Source: Linnemannia hyalina (lineage: Eukaryota > Mortierellomycota > Mortierellomycetes > Mortierellales > Mortierellaceae). From it: 64,000 bases of DNA. Both the position numbers and the translations under genes were made by a program. Numbering within the stretch: the first letter of the stretch is position 1; each line of letters opens with the position of its first letter. The notes beneath the pieces were generated by a model, which made no database searches, had not been told where the DNA came from, and saw nothing but the letters and a program-made list of their open reading frames with translations. The stretch lies in NCBI GenBank assembly GCA_019671135.1, contig JAHRHY010000004.1, positions 558,001 to 622,000 of the forward strand, written 5' to 3'. This document shows, in pieces, positions 11,196-23,942 of the stretch.

Positions 11196-14100
11196 AGCTT
11201 GAAGTTCCTACGAGAATAGGCCATGAGCGATGTCATTGACCTATCGACGAGCCTTTCCGGACCCAGCCATTTCTTTATTGATGAATCGTCTCAAGTCCTC
11301 TATGCATGTATCGTAAGAGCAACAACATGGTTAATAGATGGCACCATTAACAGATGAAATAAAAAAAACCAGAGTCCAAGTGTGGAGACTTGGTCTTACT
11401 TGAGAAGCCTATTTGCTCGACGTGACGGATCACAAGTTGACAATAACAAATCCTTCCACGATCCAGGCTGCGTTTCAATTTTTTTCCCTTAGAACGAAGA
11501 CATGGTCAGGTTGGTTACTATTTTACACCCACAGCTCAAATCACGCATTTTTCTTTCAGTCAGAAGAAGCCAATCCTAACATTGAAGCATAACTTACCTA
11601 ACCGCCGATTCCATTTACTCAAGGGTTGTCGATACGAAAGTCTCCTATCTTCGAGGGATTCGATCGTCGGCATCCAGTTAAACGATTTCAAATCTGACGT
11701 CCCGCCGGACGATAAATGCCGCGTACATATAGCCGATTACAGAGGCGATCCTCAAGCGGGACGATGTATGCTTCTGTACAGTCATCGCGTTTCCTCCACT
11801 ACACCTCCCACCAGATCCTACGGTTGTGAGTGTCACAGAATAAAATTGCTTTAGAGGGCATATCCAATTGCAGGCACTAGGACAGAGAAAGTGATATGGC
11901 ATTCAATGGCAGAAGAACACCACAGTCATTCACCTCTTTCTTCAAGACAAAAAAACAACAAGGTGGCCCTTATTTCGAATGCTCATTAGACGGATACATC
12001 GATCACTTGATGAAGGAGCCTTGTCGCTGTCGTCGATATTTTCACTCAAACCACTAGCAATGGACGTCAAAAAAAATTACGAAAGACAAAAAGTTAGATG
12101 GTTCGCGGCTTAAGATGACATTCTTCTGAGAACAAAGCAGAAGAAAGGAGAGTTAAGCATACCCTTCGGTCCTCGATGATCTCATTTGTGACCATTCCCC
12201 CCGATCTAATTTTTTTTGCTCGACGGTTGCACAGAAACCGAAATTTGTTAGTGTCAGTCCAATGCAACGAGAGATCTTGCCACCCCCATTGTGCACAAAA
12301 TGCATGTAACGTTTTATCCGACTGTGCACCTACATTTGTCGAACGGATACGTGTCTAAAAGGAAAACAAGAGAAAACGGGAGTAGATGTTCAATTTCTTC
12401 GCTCAAAAAAGAGTTACTTTTTTTAAAAGCTGATGGCGAACGCATGCACTCTCATCTCGGAACCTTTATGTCACGAATGGTGAAAAAACACCACAACAAA
12501 AACGAAAGCTCACCTCTGTACAAGTCCATCACACGAACTCGATGAGGGGATAGACACATTTTTAATATAATGGCCTAGTTCACATCTTTTTTTATTTTGA
12601 TTGAAATTGGAAGCCCTCTGCGGGAGTGAATAGGTGAATTGGAAGTGAGAGGATTGGAAATGGGATTCGGCAAGGAAGGGACAGACGAAAAGCAGAAAAA
12701 AGGAATAAAAGTGGGAAGCATGCCATGGAAGAAAAGGAACTGATGTGTAAAACATAAACTGCTGACCATGCGCGCACGATCAACCCATTCTTCCCATCAC
12801 CTTTCTTTTCGGTCTATTGCTGTTGATCGCCTACATAAACATATATATTCTCTCCTCCTTTTTCTCAGTCTGACACCTTTCTTTAACTTCGCAGGCCTCA
12901 GTTGACACGAATAACATACCAGAGATGGTTCAATAACTCCTTTGTCCATGCATGTTCGATTCACGATCGTTTCCTCCACATTCAATTCCTTTTTTTTTCT
13001 TCGTAATCGCTTACAAAAAAGGGCACACAAAGAGTAGCAGGACACACAATGAAAAGATATGGGAAGCAAGCACCTCTATTCCTCTCCGTCAGTCGCGTCA
13101 AAGGTAACACCACTTCTACACACCCAGACCGCGCTCTGGCGGCCCTACTTCGTGCACATTACACCCCGCACTTTTGCCGCAAATTCGAGAAGTCCTTTCT
13201 TTTCTTACTTATTCCCATCAACAACCACAGCAACAGCAGCACCACTAGCGGGACCTCCTCCCCTCAGGATACACATAACCAGAACTCACAAACCAACAAT
13301 CAATACCAACTCAGTTAAAGATGTCATACTATCCCATCTTCGACTACTTTTTTTTAGCGCGGCTAACGGCTAGCTTCAAGTCATACCCGATCTTCCGTAC
13401 GTCCATTATCGCACACAACTCCCATCAACAATGCCCTCGCATTTGCGCTCTTTGGTACCAGTACAAAGTACCGTAACATGCGGTGACCGCCTGGCTGAGG
13501 GGACGCAGAAAAATAAAGACAGTGTGTAGGTGCGATAGAGGACTTTGGGTGGACGGAGATATGGCACGCACGTTGCAAGGTGACGGACAAATGGGAGAAG
13601 GCTCAAGGAATAACAGCTCAAGAGAAGAAGGCGGGTGTCAAGAAAAACGACAGGATTCCGCCTGCCAAGGCGACGAGTTGGTTTGTCAAAACAAGGTCTG
13701 AGTGACGCGGACGAGAGGGTCTACAGTACGTACGTTGCAGGACGGTGTTGCACTTTATGGAGAAGAAAGGATGCCTCATAAATTCTTTGACACAAGATCT
13801 CGACTACCAGAGAACTCATCGCACCCGAAATGCGGAGGGCTGGCTCGGCGCTGGCCTCTCCAAGGCATTCATGCGACCCAAGTTGTGCAACCAGAGGTAT
13901 TCAGGGCCCCTGGATGCCCGTCTTACAGCGCAGCTACTTCGAAGCTGACATTTTCCTCCCTGAATGTAGTGGGTTGTGTCATTCAGGCCTGAAACGCTGG
14001 CACGATCTGACGTCAATAAAAAAAGCAAAGAAAAAAAAAGGGGGGTCAAAAAGAAGAAAAAAAGAGAAAGCAAACAAAAAACCCCCAAAAGAAAGGAAGC

Positions 14101-14215
14101 GAAAGAGAGAAATGAGGAACTGACAAACACAAATAAACTTTGAAATATTCAACAACCATTATTTTTATCACTTCACACCTCCGTGAGCAAAGCCATGAGT
14201 ACCATTCTAGTATTG
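11196..14215. other. 3-kb anonymous region, no gene supported
   Basis: No reading frame here has a recognisable motif, good splice structure or a paralogue in the window. The region is AT-biased in places, and an A-rich, then AAAGG-rich, run occupies 14012-14110. It separates the scrambled kinase fragment from repeat R2. Confidence 0.4.
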
Positions 14216-14641
14216 TAAAAAACTCTGCAGTAAATACATGTAAAAATAATTTCGCAGAAGATACGTGTAAAAAACTTTGGAGTAGAGCCATGTAAAGGAG
14301 CCTATAGTGTTGATGTATTGTCCTGAATCAACAGGGCGACCTAGAAACCCTCTTTGATGCTCTATGGATAGACACGGCTTCAGATAGCAATTGGGTCATC
14401 TTGAAAGGGTATTACTGTTTTCTCATGAACCCACTGGTGTGCACCAAGCCAATGGCTATTGCAAGGCAACATTCATACTACGTGTTGTGGGAGTGAATGA
14501 ACAAGAACGAGAGTGGGTGCAATGGTCGACCACTTGTCATTGAGAAAGAGGAGAAGAAAGAGCGAAATTTTCCAACGTTCGCTGATCAACGACACTTATC
14601 AGTCTCGGAGACAGCTTGGACACCATCATTGGTGTACTTCG
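14216..14641 (+). repeat. repeat R2, outer copy (borders the left arm)
   Basis: About 425 bases that recur in direct orientation at 23511-23930, at the centre of the inverted duplication. Shared words include the CTGC-GTAAATACA-GTAAAAATAAT start, GGTGTGCACCAAGCCAATGG, and TGATCAACGACACTTATCAG (inverted in the central copy). It stops exactly where homology of the left arm with the A3 tail begins, so it marks a rearrangement breakpoint. Confidence 0.75.
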
Positions 14642-14930
14642 TGACTCCAAACAACAACACGCAGAGGAAGATACGGAGAGGCTGACGACAAAGGGTTCTG
14701 CTCCTTGGCTACCAACACCGTACATTCCACCAGCTCGTCCATTTGACAGTAGGGAAATGCCCTCCCCCAGTGCTCCAGCATATGCCAGTGTCGTCCACCA
14801 AGTCCAATCACTTCTACACGACTCGCAAAGCGTCGCGCTTCAGGATTCCGCAAAATATAGTGAAAACGAGGTATCCACCCCAACACCACCTTCCACGGCT
14901 GACTTTGCACAATACCCGCCCCAATCTTGA
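14642..14930 (+). pseudogene. captured 3' fragment of family member A3 (cytosolic tail)
   Basis: The frame reads the last about 95 residues of the A3 tail, including PSPSAPAYASVVHQVQSL and STPTPPSTADFAQ, with a few substitutions relative to 32823-32535. Homology begins abruptly at 14642 after repeat R2, with no ectodomain or membrane segment. It is a by-product of the inverted duplication and shows that the arm adjoining the full-length A3 is the older copy. Confidence 0.8.
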
Positions 14931-15006
14931 GATTCGGGGTTCACCTTTACCTTTTTTGTTGACCCAATAGCATTCACATTCGAACTCTTGCAATGAATAA
15001 AACAAT

Positions 15007-15028
15007 GGGGGGGGGGGGGGGGGGGGGG
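15007..15028. repeat. 22-nt poly-G run
   Basis: An uninterrupted run of 22 G at the 3' side of the A3-tail fragment. The other arm has no such run at the matching place, so it expanded after duplication or is a sequencing length artefact. Confidence 0.9.
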
Positions 15029-16384
15029 TGATGTAACTGCACCTGTTATTCTTTTCGATCATCTTGTTTAAACTCGACGACCATGGCTCAGGGAATGACA
15101 AGAGCATATTTTTTTCTCTTTGCTTCATTATCACCTCAGTCAGGGGTGTCACCATGGCAGGACAGGTAGCAGACGGTTTAGGAGAGGAGGCAACCGTCGT
15201 TGGTGATCCTTGTTGACGTTCTTTGGTCCTGGTGGGTCTTCATGACATGGTCGTGTTAGCTTGGTTGGGGATGGGGTTGAGAGTAACAGTGTGATGGGTT
15301 AGCCAAGTGTGTGAGTGTTGCATTGGAGGAAGAAAAAGAAAGAAAAGAAAGAACGAAAGAAAAGAGGACGGGGGCGAGGCAGAGTAATGTCAACAGAATC
15401 GTCAGTCACACGAACTGACCACTTGTACCACCATCCAAAATCCGACGATAAAAACGCCTGCGCAGCCTGGGGTGAAAAGGAAAGGGGAGAGATAATTGAG
15501 AAAAGAGAGAAGGGAGGAAGCGTTATGAATTGGAAGAAAAGAAAGAAAAGATTGGATGCAGATCGACCAAACAAAGAAAATGTCGCAAAGACAAGGCGCA
15601 GGAAGATCAGGGGTCGAGATCGGAATAGCCTAAGCGAAGTAGGAGGATGATGAACAGAAGACTTAGCATGGGGATGGCTTGAAAGTAAGGCTTCGGATAT
15701 ATCCTTTTCCTCAAGGTTTCGCGAGCCTGCTGAAAGAATCAAGTCGCATGTTTGTGTGCAAGTGAGAAAGTCGTGTTGGTTTATGTCCAGGGACCAACCG
15801 TGTCTTTTTTGTTTGTTTGTTTTTTTTACACAGAACAACAACCATTGAAATGCAAAGAAAACTATTTCCTAAGAGTCAGTTGAATCGAAATTGAGAAAGA
15901 GAAATGGTCGCATGCAGTTTGCTCAGTTTGAGAAAGGAAAAACGTTAGCAAAACTACAATGTTCCGCATTCAGTGAAAACAGCGGAAACCTAATAGCCAT
16001 TAAAGTACGAGCGAATATGGGACAGAGATAGAGGATGTGGAGTGGGAGCTGGGCCAAGACAACGGTAGTGGGTGCACAAACAGAGACAGCAACTAATTAA
16101 TGACCAACGTGAGTACTTTACATCTACATGCATGCATATCGCCAACCTCGCGACGATCGAGAGGGAATCATCTGTGCTATCGATCCAAGGTAAGGAAAGA
16201 TATTCCCACAAAGTCGAATCGATAGCTTAAATTGAAGTCATCTCCAAAAGGAAATTTTTTTCCGGTGACGTTTTGCGGGTGATAACGAATGAATGCGACG
16301 TTGAAATGTCCCTTAATTCTTGCAGTGACGAGCCAATCGAGTCTCCCCAGTGGATTGACCATCGCCATCGACCCTTTTTATTCC

Positions 16385-16392
16385 TATTTAAA
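16385..16392 (+). promoter_or_regulatory. TATA-like box of the left kinase gene
   Basis: TATTTAAA lies 132 nt before the start codon and is followed by a pyrimidine-rich leader. The same octamer is kept at the matching place in the other arm. Confidence 0.4.
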
Positions 16393-16523
16393 CCCTTTTC
16401 CGCCTTCTGCCTTCTCTCCTCTTTCTTTTTTCTTTTTTCTTTTTTCTTTTCCCTTCAACTTTTCACCTCCACCGAAGACACAAACATACACATTCTATCG
16501 TATTTCCCTGTGCACTTCTCAAC

Positions 16524-18882
16524 ATGACCAACAAAGGAACAAAGAGACGCGATCCTCCCTCGCCCACACCCTCCTCTTGCCCAGAGTCGTCAGCAACAGC
16601 TCCTGCGCCCGTGCGTCCGAGAAGAGGAGAACGCCAGTCCGTGTCCGGTCAACCGCCCTCCTCCTCCTCCCTAACCAACCCTCCCGCTGCCACCACCTCG
16701 CTTACACCATCTCCTCGACCGTACGTCGACCTCTCGCACCTGCCTGTCCGGTTCAGACCCACCCAAGATCCTTGGGTGGAAGGCTCAGGGACGTCGGGTC
16801 GTCGTCCAGGAACATTCATCGCAGGAAGTCGCCGATTAGATCCTGTGGATAGACCTCCCCGAATCGGTTTTGCCATTCGGCCTGCCCCCCCTCATCCTCG
16901 TCCCCGTCTCACGCCACCGTCACCGCCACGTCCACTGCCACTGCCTGCGCCTGCCTCGTCCCCAGAGCCTCAGGAGTCGCACGATTCGGACAACGGGGAC
17001 GACGAGAATGAGGAAGACGAACCGATCGAGGAGCGTGGAGGCTACGTCACGCCATTGGAGGTAACGCTCGTTGTGATCCCAGTCCTGATTTCCTGCTGTC
17101 CGCTTTCTTTTTCTCGACATTGCCCAATGATTCCTGTTCCTGGATGCGAGTGCTTCGTTCATGGTTACTAACCAGACCTGTCCTCGATCTCTCTGTTCAA
17201 TAGGCATATGTCGACAAGGATGCGGGCCGAGGATACTTGTACTTGGAGACGCTGTCGGCAGTAAGTAAACAAGAAAAAGAGAGAGAGAGATGCTTGTGAG
17301 AGAATGAAAGAAAGGCTAGAATTAAAATAATTGGTGGCCAAAAAAAAAAAAAAAGTCCAGGGGGAAGCTTAACTCTAATACTGTACCTTCTTTCTCCACA
17401 TGTCTTGCTTAGGGAGAGCAGGGGACCATCATCAAGGTCCTGGCCATTGACGAGGACTGGGAAGATGATCGCGAGATTGTCCTGAAGATCTTTAGCAGCG
17501 CGAACAAGGCATCTGTAAGTCAAGGGTGGTCAATTGAAAAACATGTGAAGATGGTAGGGCAGTGTGCAAGGAAAGAAAAACGGCCACGCTTCGCAGTCAA
17601 CTAACGCCCCGCTTGTCCTTTCAATTGCCTCTCTCTATGTGAATAGTGGCTGCAGGAGGTGCAAGGATACGAACGCGTATCCAACCCCGGCCATCCCAAC
17701 GTCCTCAAGTACTACGGTGGCTTCTATTACTGCGACCAGCGATGCATCGCCATGGACCTCGCGGAATCGGTAATGAAACTGCCACCTATGCTTTGTTTCC
17801 ACAGGAAATGTGACGATTCGTGATTGAGCATCGGTCCATGATACCACTCTTGTCAACTAATGCGTCTTTTTTACCTGGCCATGGTCCATTGAAACAGAAT
17901 CTACAAGAGCACGAGATGGCGGACTGGGACCAGATGTCAAGACGCCATATCCAGGACCTCGCCCGTGGCATCTGTCACGGGTTGAACTACCTCCATAGCA
18001 TGGGGGTAGTTCACCGGGACATAAAGCCTGAAAACATCTTGTTGACGGCGTCCCGGGAGGCCCTGGTATCGGACCTGGGGTTGTCGGATGCACTGGACGA
18101 GAACGGGGAGGCGACGTAAGTTGAATGCGCGCTTGGATCATGACTTGAAAATGCTTTCGACGGGATTAAGAACAACATGTTTTTTTGTCAATGGCACACA
18201 TGAACTCATCGTGTTATAAAATTCCTTTGACTCAATAGAGGCGACAATGGAACGGACGGCTTCAGAGCACCGGAGATCGAGGGTACGTACACGACCAAGG
18301 TCGACGCCTTCTCGTTCGGGGCTCTCTTGCACGAGCTGATCCACGGTGTCGTTCCCGAGAAGAAGAAGGGCTCGGAGAAATGTGTTAACATGATCAGGTA
18401 AGCGCACAACCTTGTGGATTACAAACTCAAGGGAATGCTTTGCGCTTTGGAAACACTTTTGCTCATTCATGCTTGCAGTGAATAAGCTTACTTACAATGT
18501 GCTCCCCTCTGGACCTTCGAAACCTAGAAAATGGAGACACGCCAGGGATTTGGTTGATGGTCTGCTGCGTCCTGATCCAGAGAGCAGACTCAGCATCGAC
18601 CAGGCCCTGCAGCAGCCCTTCTTCGTCCTAAACCAAGGCAACCTCGACCGCAACGGTAGAAAGCTGGTCACCGCTGCCATGTCAGTTGCTCAAGCAACGG
18701 TTGGTGACGTTGCTCCCGAGGCCCAGGCTCAGAGCACGGCACCAACAGCAGCAGAGGAGCCAGGTTGTGAGGACAAGGCCGCTGCTCCCGAGGAGAACGA
18801 TGACGACGAGGTAGCCGAGACGAGCAGCGACGAGGAGGCCGAAGATGATGCCGATGAGGAGACTGGAGAAGAGGACGAGTAA
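16524..18882 (+). CDS. serine/threonine-protein kinase-like gene, left-arm copy
   Basis: Seven exons in consistent phase: 16524-17060, 17204-17260, 17413-17514, 17647-17769, 17898-18115, 18239-18397 and 18528-18882 (about 516 aa). Residues 1-180 are a proline/serine-rich, then acidic, region. The kinase domain follows, with lysine in EIVLKIF (about 223), a glutamate-containing helix WLQEVQGYE, hinge IAMDLAES, catalytic VVHRDIKPENILL (H about 312, D about 314), DLG instead of DFG (about 332) and FRAPEIEG. A C-lobe ending FFVLNQ is followed by an about 80-residue very acidic tail. Key catalytic residues are present, so activity is plausible. The glycine loop is degenerate (AGEQGTIIKV). It phosphorylates an unknown substrate; the subfamily is not recognised. 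Its only relatives seen here are the right-arm copy and the scrambled fragment. Confidence 0.87.
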
Positions 18883-18954
18883 GAGCTACGACCCGCTGCC
18901 GTCTTTGTGCCCGTTGCCGTCTTTGCGCCCGCTCCCGTCCTTGTGCCGTTTATT

Positions 18955-19325
18955 CTTGCTTTTTTTATTGCTTTTTTTCTATGTTTTTTCTTTCTTTGTT
19001 TTTTCTTTGTTTTTTCTTTGTTTTTTCTTTGTTTTTTCTTTCTTTGTTCTTTGTTTTTTCTTTCTTTGTTCTTTCTTTGTTCTTTCTTTTTTCTTACTTT
19101 GTTCTTTCTTTGTTCTTTCTTTGTTCTTTCTTTTTTCTTCTTTTTTCTTTCTTTGTTCTTTCTTCTTTTCTCGTTTCTCGTTTCTCGTTTTTCTTTTTTT
19201 TTCTCTTTTCTCTTTTCTCTTTTCTCTTTTCTCTTTTCTCTTTTCTCTTTTCTCTTTTCTCTTTTCTCTTTTCTCTTTTCTCTTTTCTCTTTTCTCTTTT
19301 CTCTTTTCTCTTTTCTCTTTTTTCA
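18955..19325. repeat. CT-rich microsatellite between kinase and retrotransposon (left)
   Basis: About 370 bases made first of TTTCTTTG-type and then TTTTC-type units. It starts 70 nt after the kinase stop codon and runs to the first codons of the truncated retrotransposon. The right-arm version is about 100 nt shorter and has a different unit mix. Long reading frames across it on both strands are low-complexity artefacts. Confidence 0.95.
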
Positions 19326-19326
19326 C

Positions 19327-21735
19327 CAGGACAAGATGGACCACCCTTTGAGCTATATCGCCACATCTTCACAATCCCTTGGGTTCTCCATCTATTTGTC
19401 AACATCCCTAACGACGCCTTACTGGAATCAGCCTTCCCCCAGTCCTGGAAACGCACAGTCGTGATCCTGCTCTACAAGAAAGGCGAAGCCTCACAACTGT
19501 CCTATTGGCGTCCGCTGTCGCTCATCAACTGCGACGCCGAGATGTTTACAAAGTTGATCGCACTCCGACTCAACCTTACATGCACACTCTAACGGGCCAG
19601 CACCAGACAGGATTTACGACTGGTCGGCATATTGCCGACAATGGCATGGTCCTCAACAATCTCCGTAACTACTGCAGGAACAGAAAGCTGAAGCATGTCG
19701 GAGTTCTACTGGATCAAGAAAAGGCCTACGATATGGTTCACCCAGAGCACCTGGAGATGGTGATGGAGAGATTTGGCTTCCCCCAACAAGTCATCAGGAG
19801 TATTTCGACCCTCTTTTTTTCCACTCAAATATCTCTCAACATCAACGGCTACATCTCGGACCCGATCTCTCAGTCCAGAGGCCTCCGCCAGGGTGACTCG
19901 CTATCCCCCTCCTCTTCAATCTAGCGTTTGAACCACTTCTCGCCCATATCCAATCGTTACTCCTCATTCGAGGAATGAACATACCACAACGCCTAGAGCC
20001 AATCAAACTGGGAGCCTACGCTGACGACCTTATGACGCCCGTCGCTTCAGTACAGCAATGGAAGGCATTGGACGAAGCTCTACATCTATAGGGAACGCCT
20101 CAAACGCAGGAGTCAACTTTAACAAAACGGTTGCCTTCCCAATGTCTACCTACTCAGACCCGATCGTCAAGCCACACTTCGCCTCTCTCCAGCTACAATG
20201 GCACGACAGCGCAACAAATGAAGCACCCACCTACCTTGGCTTTCTAATATTTTTTTTGCAGAGAGCAGGCAACAACATTCTGGAACAAATTATTCGGCGA
20301 AATCAAGACAGGGATCAACATACATTCATCTCGTTCCCTCTCGGTCCTAGGACGCGCTACCATCGTCATCACCCTTATCCTCTCCCGCCTTTGGCACCTC
20401 GCGTGGGTGACCCCATTCCCTACCTCTTTCCCATCCAAAGTCAAACAGGCCATCACACGATTTGTTTGCCCCTTCAAACCCATACCATCATGGAAAGTCA
20501 TCACCACCCCTCGACACAACGGCAGCCTTGGGGTTATTGATCTGGACAAGCAGCATCGGACCTTCTTCAGCAAGCACCTTCGCAACGCCTCAACCACGTC
20601 AGTATACTGGGGGAAGGACATTGTACTGGATTTCATCCTCTGGAAGACAAAGTCCACCCACCATCAATCCTTCATGCTGAACCCCCAGGAGAACCGACCC
20701 CACCAACAACTTGAACACTTCCCCCACCTTCTGCAACTAGTCAAAGTGGCCAGCACACTTCCCCCGCTCAAGACACTCACCATGCAAGCAGGACTTCCAG
20801 ATTCGACCACTTTTCTGGAGAGCCCGCTGGAATGGTGGTTCCCTTCGACGGATGACAACAACACCACCCTCACCGCACGGATTGGAGACCTGTTCACGCT
20901 AGAGATAGACGAGAACAACAAATTCAAGATGGCATACAAGCGCTGACTCTCCCGTAAATCGAAGCGTGTAAGAGGCGACCTTCTACTTACAAGAACCAAT
21001 ATCTGACGGATATCACAAGTATATCTGGACGCGATACAGATACCACATGTTGGGGTTGTCGGAGACCGCCTGGCTCAGAGGATATGCTCACTCATCCTCC
21101 TGGACAATGGCAAGACAAAAGTGACTTTAAGGACTGCCTCCATCACACAGATCCGACAGTACTTCTTCCCGACTCCCGAACCCGAACCACCCCCGACCCA
21201 CTCGTCGATGCACCCTAAATCTGGCACCAAGTCCCAGTGGCACAAGTTCTAGAAGACCAAAATTCCTCACAGAGCCCGCACTTTCTAATGGGGATACAAG
21301 CGTGGCATTATCCCATGTGGCACACTTCGGGCCCACCGGTGGAAACAGGACGCTCAATGTGGCGCTCAGGGATGCAGGGAAAGAAAGGCGGACAAGAATC
21401 ATAATGTCTTCGGATGCAAGGGCAAGTACCTAGCATGGCAGTTCATTTTGAGAGAATACACGGACAAGGCCACATGGTCCGATGAGGATCTCCATACTTT
21501 ACTCTCCTTTAAGCCCCCCACCTTGTCCATTAAGCCCAAATACAACATCACCCCCTCACAATTGCTGGCGTGCTGCCTCATTGTATAAACACAGCAAACA
21601 TCATCCTCTTCCTTCACAAACACACACAGTCCTCGGAGGAAATCTCTGACTGTATTTCCATAGAAATTAAGAAGGCAATAGCACACAACGATCATCTCTT
21701 CAAATTCACGGCTACAAGCCTCAAATAAAATCATA
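19327..21735 (+). mobile_element. 5'-truncated, broken non-LTR (LINE-type) retrotransposon, left copy
   Basis: The sequence starts inside the reverse transcriptase at SPGQDGPPFELYRHI. It continues SYWRPLSLINCDAEMFTK, TGFTTGRHIADN, LLDQEKAYDMVHPEHL, GLRQGDSLSP and LGAYADDLM, which are the conserved LINE RT blocks including the YADD-type active site. A thumb-like region follows, then a region reading SWKVITTPRHNGSLGVIDL. The end looks like the C-terminal zinc-knuckle domain of LINEs (CGTLRAHRWKQDAQC with H and C further on). The frame breaks after GDSLSP by a lost base in a C-run, again after YADD, and in the C-terminal domain. The endonuclease domain is absent. It is a dead element; the right arm carries its twin. 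Confidence 0.88.
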
Positions 21736-22214
21736 GAAAAGTAAAAGCCTTTTTTTATCTTGCACATTCGCGACGTTTTATTCATTAATTTTCCTTGCAT
21801 TTCTTTTGGTTTCTTTTCTTTTCTTGACTGGTCACGAATAAATGAGTTGGCTGCTGAGCGGAGAACCAGGTCTGGATTTGCTATGGTCGACCCACCGTGT
21901 CGGTCCCATGCGAAACAACATGAAGTCTGCTGTCGAACAGGACATGATCGATTGGTAAAGTTCAAATGCGATGTTAGGTATTTTAGTAAAGACATGCGTT
22001 TATTCGTCGTTAAGCCATATCAATCCTCTTCTTCACGCAATTGACTGTGTGTCCTGACCGTAGCAGTGGAAGAAAGAAAAAAGTGCAACGAGGACGGTGG
22101 TGCTCAAAACATGAAAACTAGCAGCGCTTAAGGAGTGGGCTTGAGCGAAAAATAATAATGCTGGCATTTATTCGACACTATACGACTGGGAACTTGATTG
22201 TTTGTAGTATATTC

Positions 22215-23150
22215 ATGCGCCAAGCTGCCTAATGTCCGCGCTCGATCCATCATTTTGCGCATATGAAAGAAAAGACATAACGGGAATAACAATAATGAGG
22301 ATTAGTTGAACTTACCAAATGGTCCAAAAGCCTACCTGTCAGAAGATCTTCATCCAATATTCACCACGTCCTTGTACTCGTCTTTGTCTCCATCCTTATC
22401 CGTGCGTCGGGCAGCCATCTCGGGGGCATTCGGTCGGCGAGGGGTTGCATAGGAGATGAAATAAGCAAGAAAGATAAAAAAATTAGTTCATCGCCTAAAG
22501 GCTAGGACTAGTAACAAGTAAGTCACTCCCCAAGTGGTGGAACACGGCAAAATTGAGAATAACTGAGATAGCAATTGGCCAACTCAGCGCTGGACCAACT
22601 GTTATCCAGCATGGGCAAGATGAAAGAACGCACAGCACGCAGTCCGCGTCGAATTGTCTACCCTTTGGCATTGTCGCTTCCGTGTCGTATGTGCCAAGCT
22701 TCGCACAGGTCAACGGGGTTAGCGATGACCTGACTATGCTGACACATGGGGACTTTACTGCTAAAGTCAATTTAGCAGCATTCAGAGGGGATAGTCCCCA
22801 TGGTCCACAAAGGACTGGGGATACTTCATGCAGGTACAGCACCGTCCAATCAGCTTACATTCCCATGATGCCGTGTATTCTCTTGTGGTTGTGGGAGTGC
22901 AAACAGAAACCTTAGTGGAAATTAATCCAGTTACCTTTGTGGTGTTTCTGATGCGCCAGCGATGGCTGTTCTGAGGACCAAAGGGGGTTCTGGTAGATGA
23001 CTCCGAGACGACTTGGAGGCCGCCTGCAGAGTCCACCATGACGAGAGGGAAGGTGTGTTGTCATCGCAATCAGACATCGAAGCATGATGGAGCGATTGAG
23101 GCGACCAAATGTTGATGACTTTCCCGCTTCCTTGTCCGAGAGGACGAGTA
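22215..23150 (-). repeat. dispersed repeat R1, copy 2 (inverted)
   Basis: Reverse-complement copy of R1 inside the left arm. Beyond its start, towards 23300, both arms also share short tandem words of the type GCAGAGAGACAATC (about 23225-23300). Confidence 0.78.
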
Positions 23151-23510
23151 GAAGACTGGAACCAGGAGAGAGGGACGACCGATCGAGGGTGGAAGGTTAG
23201 GGAGTTAGGGGGCGCCACAAGGCGACAATCAGACGCAGAGAGACAATCCGATGCAGAGAGACAATCAGACGCAGAGACAATCAGGCGCAGAGAGACTGGA
23301 AGACACGAGTGACGATTGGCTGTTGATTTCGCCCCTGACCCTAGACACCGAGTGCCGATCGAGGATCCTGACTCTTGTGGGAGGTCCAGTGGCCGAGCAG
23401 AGTCTGCAGGGAAGGTTGGGTGTGGTGTCGATGGGATGTTGGGTGGATGGAGGGTGCAGTGGAGTAAAGATGTGACGAGATGACTCGGGCGGTCAATTCC
23501 TTTAAATAGT

Positions 23511-23930
23511 AAACGACTCTGCGGTAAATACACGTAAAAATAATTCCGCAGAATATACGTGTAAAAAACCTTGGAGTAGAGCCATGTAAAGGAGCCTATA
23601 ATGTTGATGTATTGTCCTGAACAACAGGGCGACCTAGCAACCTTCTTTGATGCTTTGTCGATGGACACAGCTTCAGCTAGCAATTAAGTCATCTCGAAAG
23701 GGTATTACTGTTTTGGTATAAGCCCACTGGTGTGCACCAAGCCAATGGCTATTGCAAGGCAACATTCAGACTACGTGTTGTGGGAGTGAATGAACAACTA
23801 CGAGAGTGGGTGCCATGGTCGACCACTATGGATGTCCAAGCTGTTTCCGAGACTGATAAGTGTCGTTGATCAGCGACCGTTGGAAAATTTCACTCCTTCT
23901 TCTCTTCCTTCTCAATGACAAGTGGTCGAC
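23511..23930 (+). repeat. repeat R2, central copy
   Basis: Direct copy of 14216-14641, lying at the hinge of the inverted duplication. Its last 95 bases are inverted relative to the outer copy, so the turn-around point falls inside R2. Confidence 0.72.
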
Positions 23931-23942
23931 CATGGCACCAAC
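23814..23942. repeat. turn-around point of the inverted duplication
   Basis: TGCCATGGTCGACCACT at 23814 is followed about 90 nt later by its inverse (AAGTGGTCGACCATGGCA ending about 23938). These are the innermost paired bases of the large inverted structure; the segment between them is the loop. Confidence 0.7.

Larger units (their letters stand above)
14642..23835 (+). repeat. left arm of an 18-kb inverted duplication
   Basis: This arm is repeated in reverse order and orientation in 23920-32823. From outside to centre it holds a fragment of the A3 tail, non-coding DNA, an intact kinase gene, a CT-rich microsatellite, a 5'-truncated non-LTR retrotransposon, a non-coding block and R1 copy 2. 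The arms differ by substitutions and indels (microsatellite length, about 150 nt missing near the centre of the right arm). An internal part of the retrotransposon, about 19730-21660, is virtually identical between arms. Confidence 0.9.

Noticed and set aside
12797..13990. Several 60-110-codon frames as small genes
   Set aside because: Overlapping frames on both strands, no recognisable motif, no splice structure and no paralogue in the window.
14216..14641. R2 as terminal inverted repeats of a DNA transposon that moved the kinase
   Set aside because: R2 is present at the left edge and the hinge but not at the outer right edge, and no transposase is present in either arm.
18845..19592. Long reading frames (up to 200 codons) on both strands across the CT-rich tract, and the same at 28086-28701
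   Set aside because: They translate microsatellite units (Phe/Leu/Ser or Lys/Glu/Arg runs), exist in several frames at once and differ in length between arms.
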